Part shown: one piece after another, positions 63,719-64,000 of the stretch
Position numbering within the stretch: position 1 is the stretch's first letter
How the letters are laid out: every line of letters starts with the position of its first letter
Assembly: GCF_015352955.1 (NCBI RefSeq)
Contig: NZ_JACYOX010000002.1
Location: 310,001-374,000, forward strand
Direction of reading: 5' to 3'
DNA length: 64,000 nt
Source of the DNA: Noviherbaspirillum soli
GTDB lineage: Bacteria; Pseudomonadota; Gammaproteobacteria; Burkholderiales; Burkholderiaceae_D
Program-made: the position numbers and the translations under genes
The notes under the pieces: generated by a model
The model's input: the letters and a program-made list of their open reading frames with translations, nothing else
Told to the model about the DNA's origin: nothing
The model's database searches: none

Positions 63719-64000
63719 TCAGAACGACTGCAGCAGCGCATTCACCTGCGTCAGGTCTTCCTCGCGCAGCACGCCGGCCGCCGATTTCAGGCGCAGGCTG
63801 TTGACCAGGGTGTCGTAGCGGGCGCGCGCCAGGTCGCGCCGGGTGGCGTAGAGCTGCTGCTGCGCATTGAGCACGTCGATATTGATGCGCACGCCCACCT
63901 GGTAGCCAAGCCGGTTCGATTCCAGCGCAGACTGGCTCGACACTTCCGCCGCCTGCAGCGCCCGCACCTGGGCCAGGCCGCTGTTGATGCCCAGGAAAGC
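63719..64000 (-). CDS. TolC-family outer-membrane efflux protein, C-terminal part
   Basis: The last 93 residues of a gene running off the right edge. The visible sequence contains ESNRLGYQVGVRINIDVLNAQQ and YATRRDLARARYDTLVNSLRLK, which match the final helical and strand repeat of TolC-type channels (GxRxxxDVLxAQxxLxxA). The helix register and the Asn-Ser-Leu-Arg-Leu-Lys ending are typical of type I secretion or RND exit ducts. The N-terminus and partners lie outside the window. Confidence 0.9.
   Translation of the reverse strand, partial: AFLGINSGLAQVRALQAAEVSSQSALESNRLGYQVGVRINIDVLNAQQQLYATRRDLARARYDTLVNSLRLKSAAGVLREEDLTQVNALLQSF

Overview
The window looks like the chromosome of a high-GC betaproteobacterium, most likely of the Burkholderiales/Oxalobacteraceae type. 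I infer this from the GC-rich codon usage, the yqgE-ruvX-pyrR-pyrB-pyrC' run, the waaC-kdoO-waaA lipopolysaccharide core run and the TRAP dctPQM locus with a linked FixJ-type two-component system. No rRNA, tRNA, CRISPR array or replication origin was seen.

Layout. 1-7.9 kb: the end of queG, an AEC permease, a HAD phosphatase, a response regulator and sensor kinase, and a divergent TRAP dicarboxylate-type transporter (dctP, dctQ, dctM) ending in a clear terminator. 8.0-9.35 kb: one IS4-family insertion sequence with imperfect terminal repeats; its transposase has Glu where Asp is expected at the first catalytic position. 9.4-16.5 kb: phrB, yqgE, ruvX, pyrR, pyrB, a dihydroorotase-like pyrC' without its metal ligands, plsC and apaH. 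16.7-29.6 kb: an AT-rich O-antigen island with dTDP-rhamnose genes (rfbBACD), an ABC exporter (wzm/wzt), a methyltransferase-glycosyltransferase fusion, a tandem GT2 protein, another GT2, an SDR reductase and a small phosphoglycosyl transferase. 29.9-38.3 kb: GC-rich glycan and core genes (polyprenol-phosphate GT2, GtrA protein, WbpM-like dehydratase, phosphohexomutase, waaC, kdoO, waaA, a small Cys protein), then a POT peptide transporter at 38.3-39.7 kb on the other strand.

40-43.4 kb holds two paralogous leucine-rich-repeat proteins without signal peptides; both end in a CaaX-like Cys-x-Leu-Val. They are candidate host-directed effectors. 43.6-50.3 kb is a complete AcrAB/OprM-type RND efflux operon with a divergent acrR and a near-canonical AcrR operator. 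50.4-54.0 kb is one gene for a 1,189-residue protein whose core is twelve tandem modules of about 59 residues, predicted to form a very long left-handed beta-helix. 54.4-61.1 kb is an Rhs protein with a Sec-type leader, a roughly 510-residue variable tail in AT-rich DNA, and two small exported proteins that look like diverged copies of each other (candidate immunity partners). 61.3-64 kb has a solitary RAYT transposase, a DUF192-TadE-OmpA fusion and the C-terminal part of a TolC-family gene.

Most promising for novelty: the paired LRR/CaaX proteins, the giant modular beta-helix protein, and the Sec-exported Rhs with tandem exported partners. AT-rich DNA marks the O-antigen island, the first LRR gene and the Rhs tail with its partners, as expected for horizontally acquired segments.
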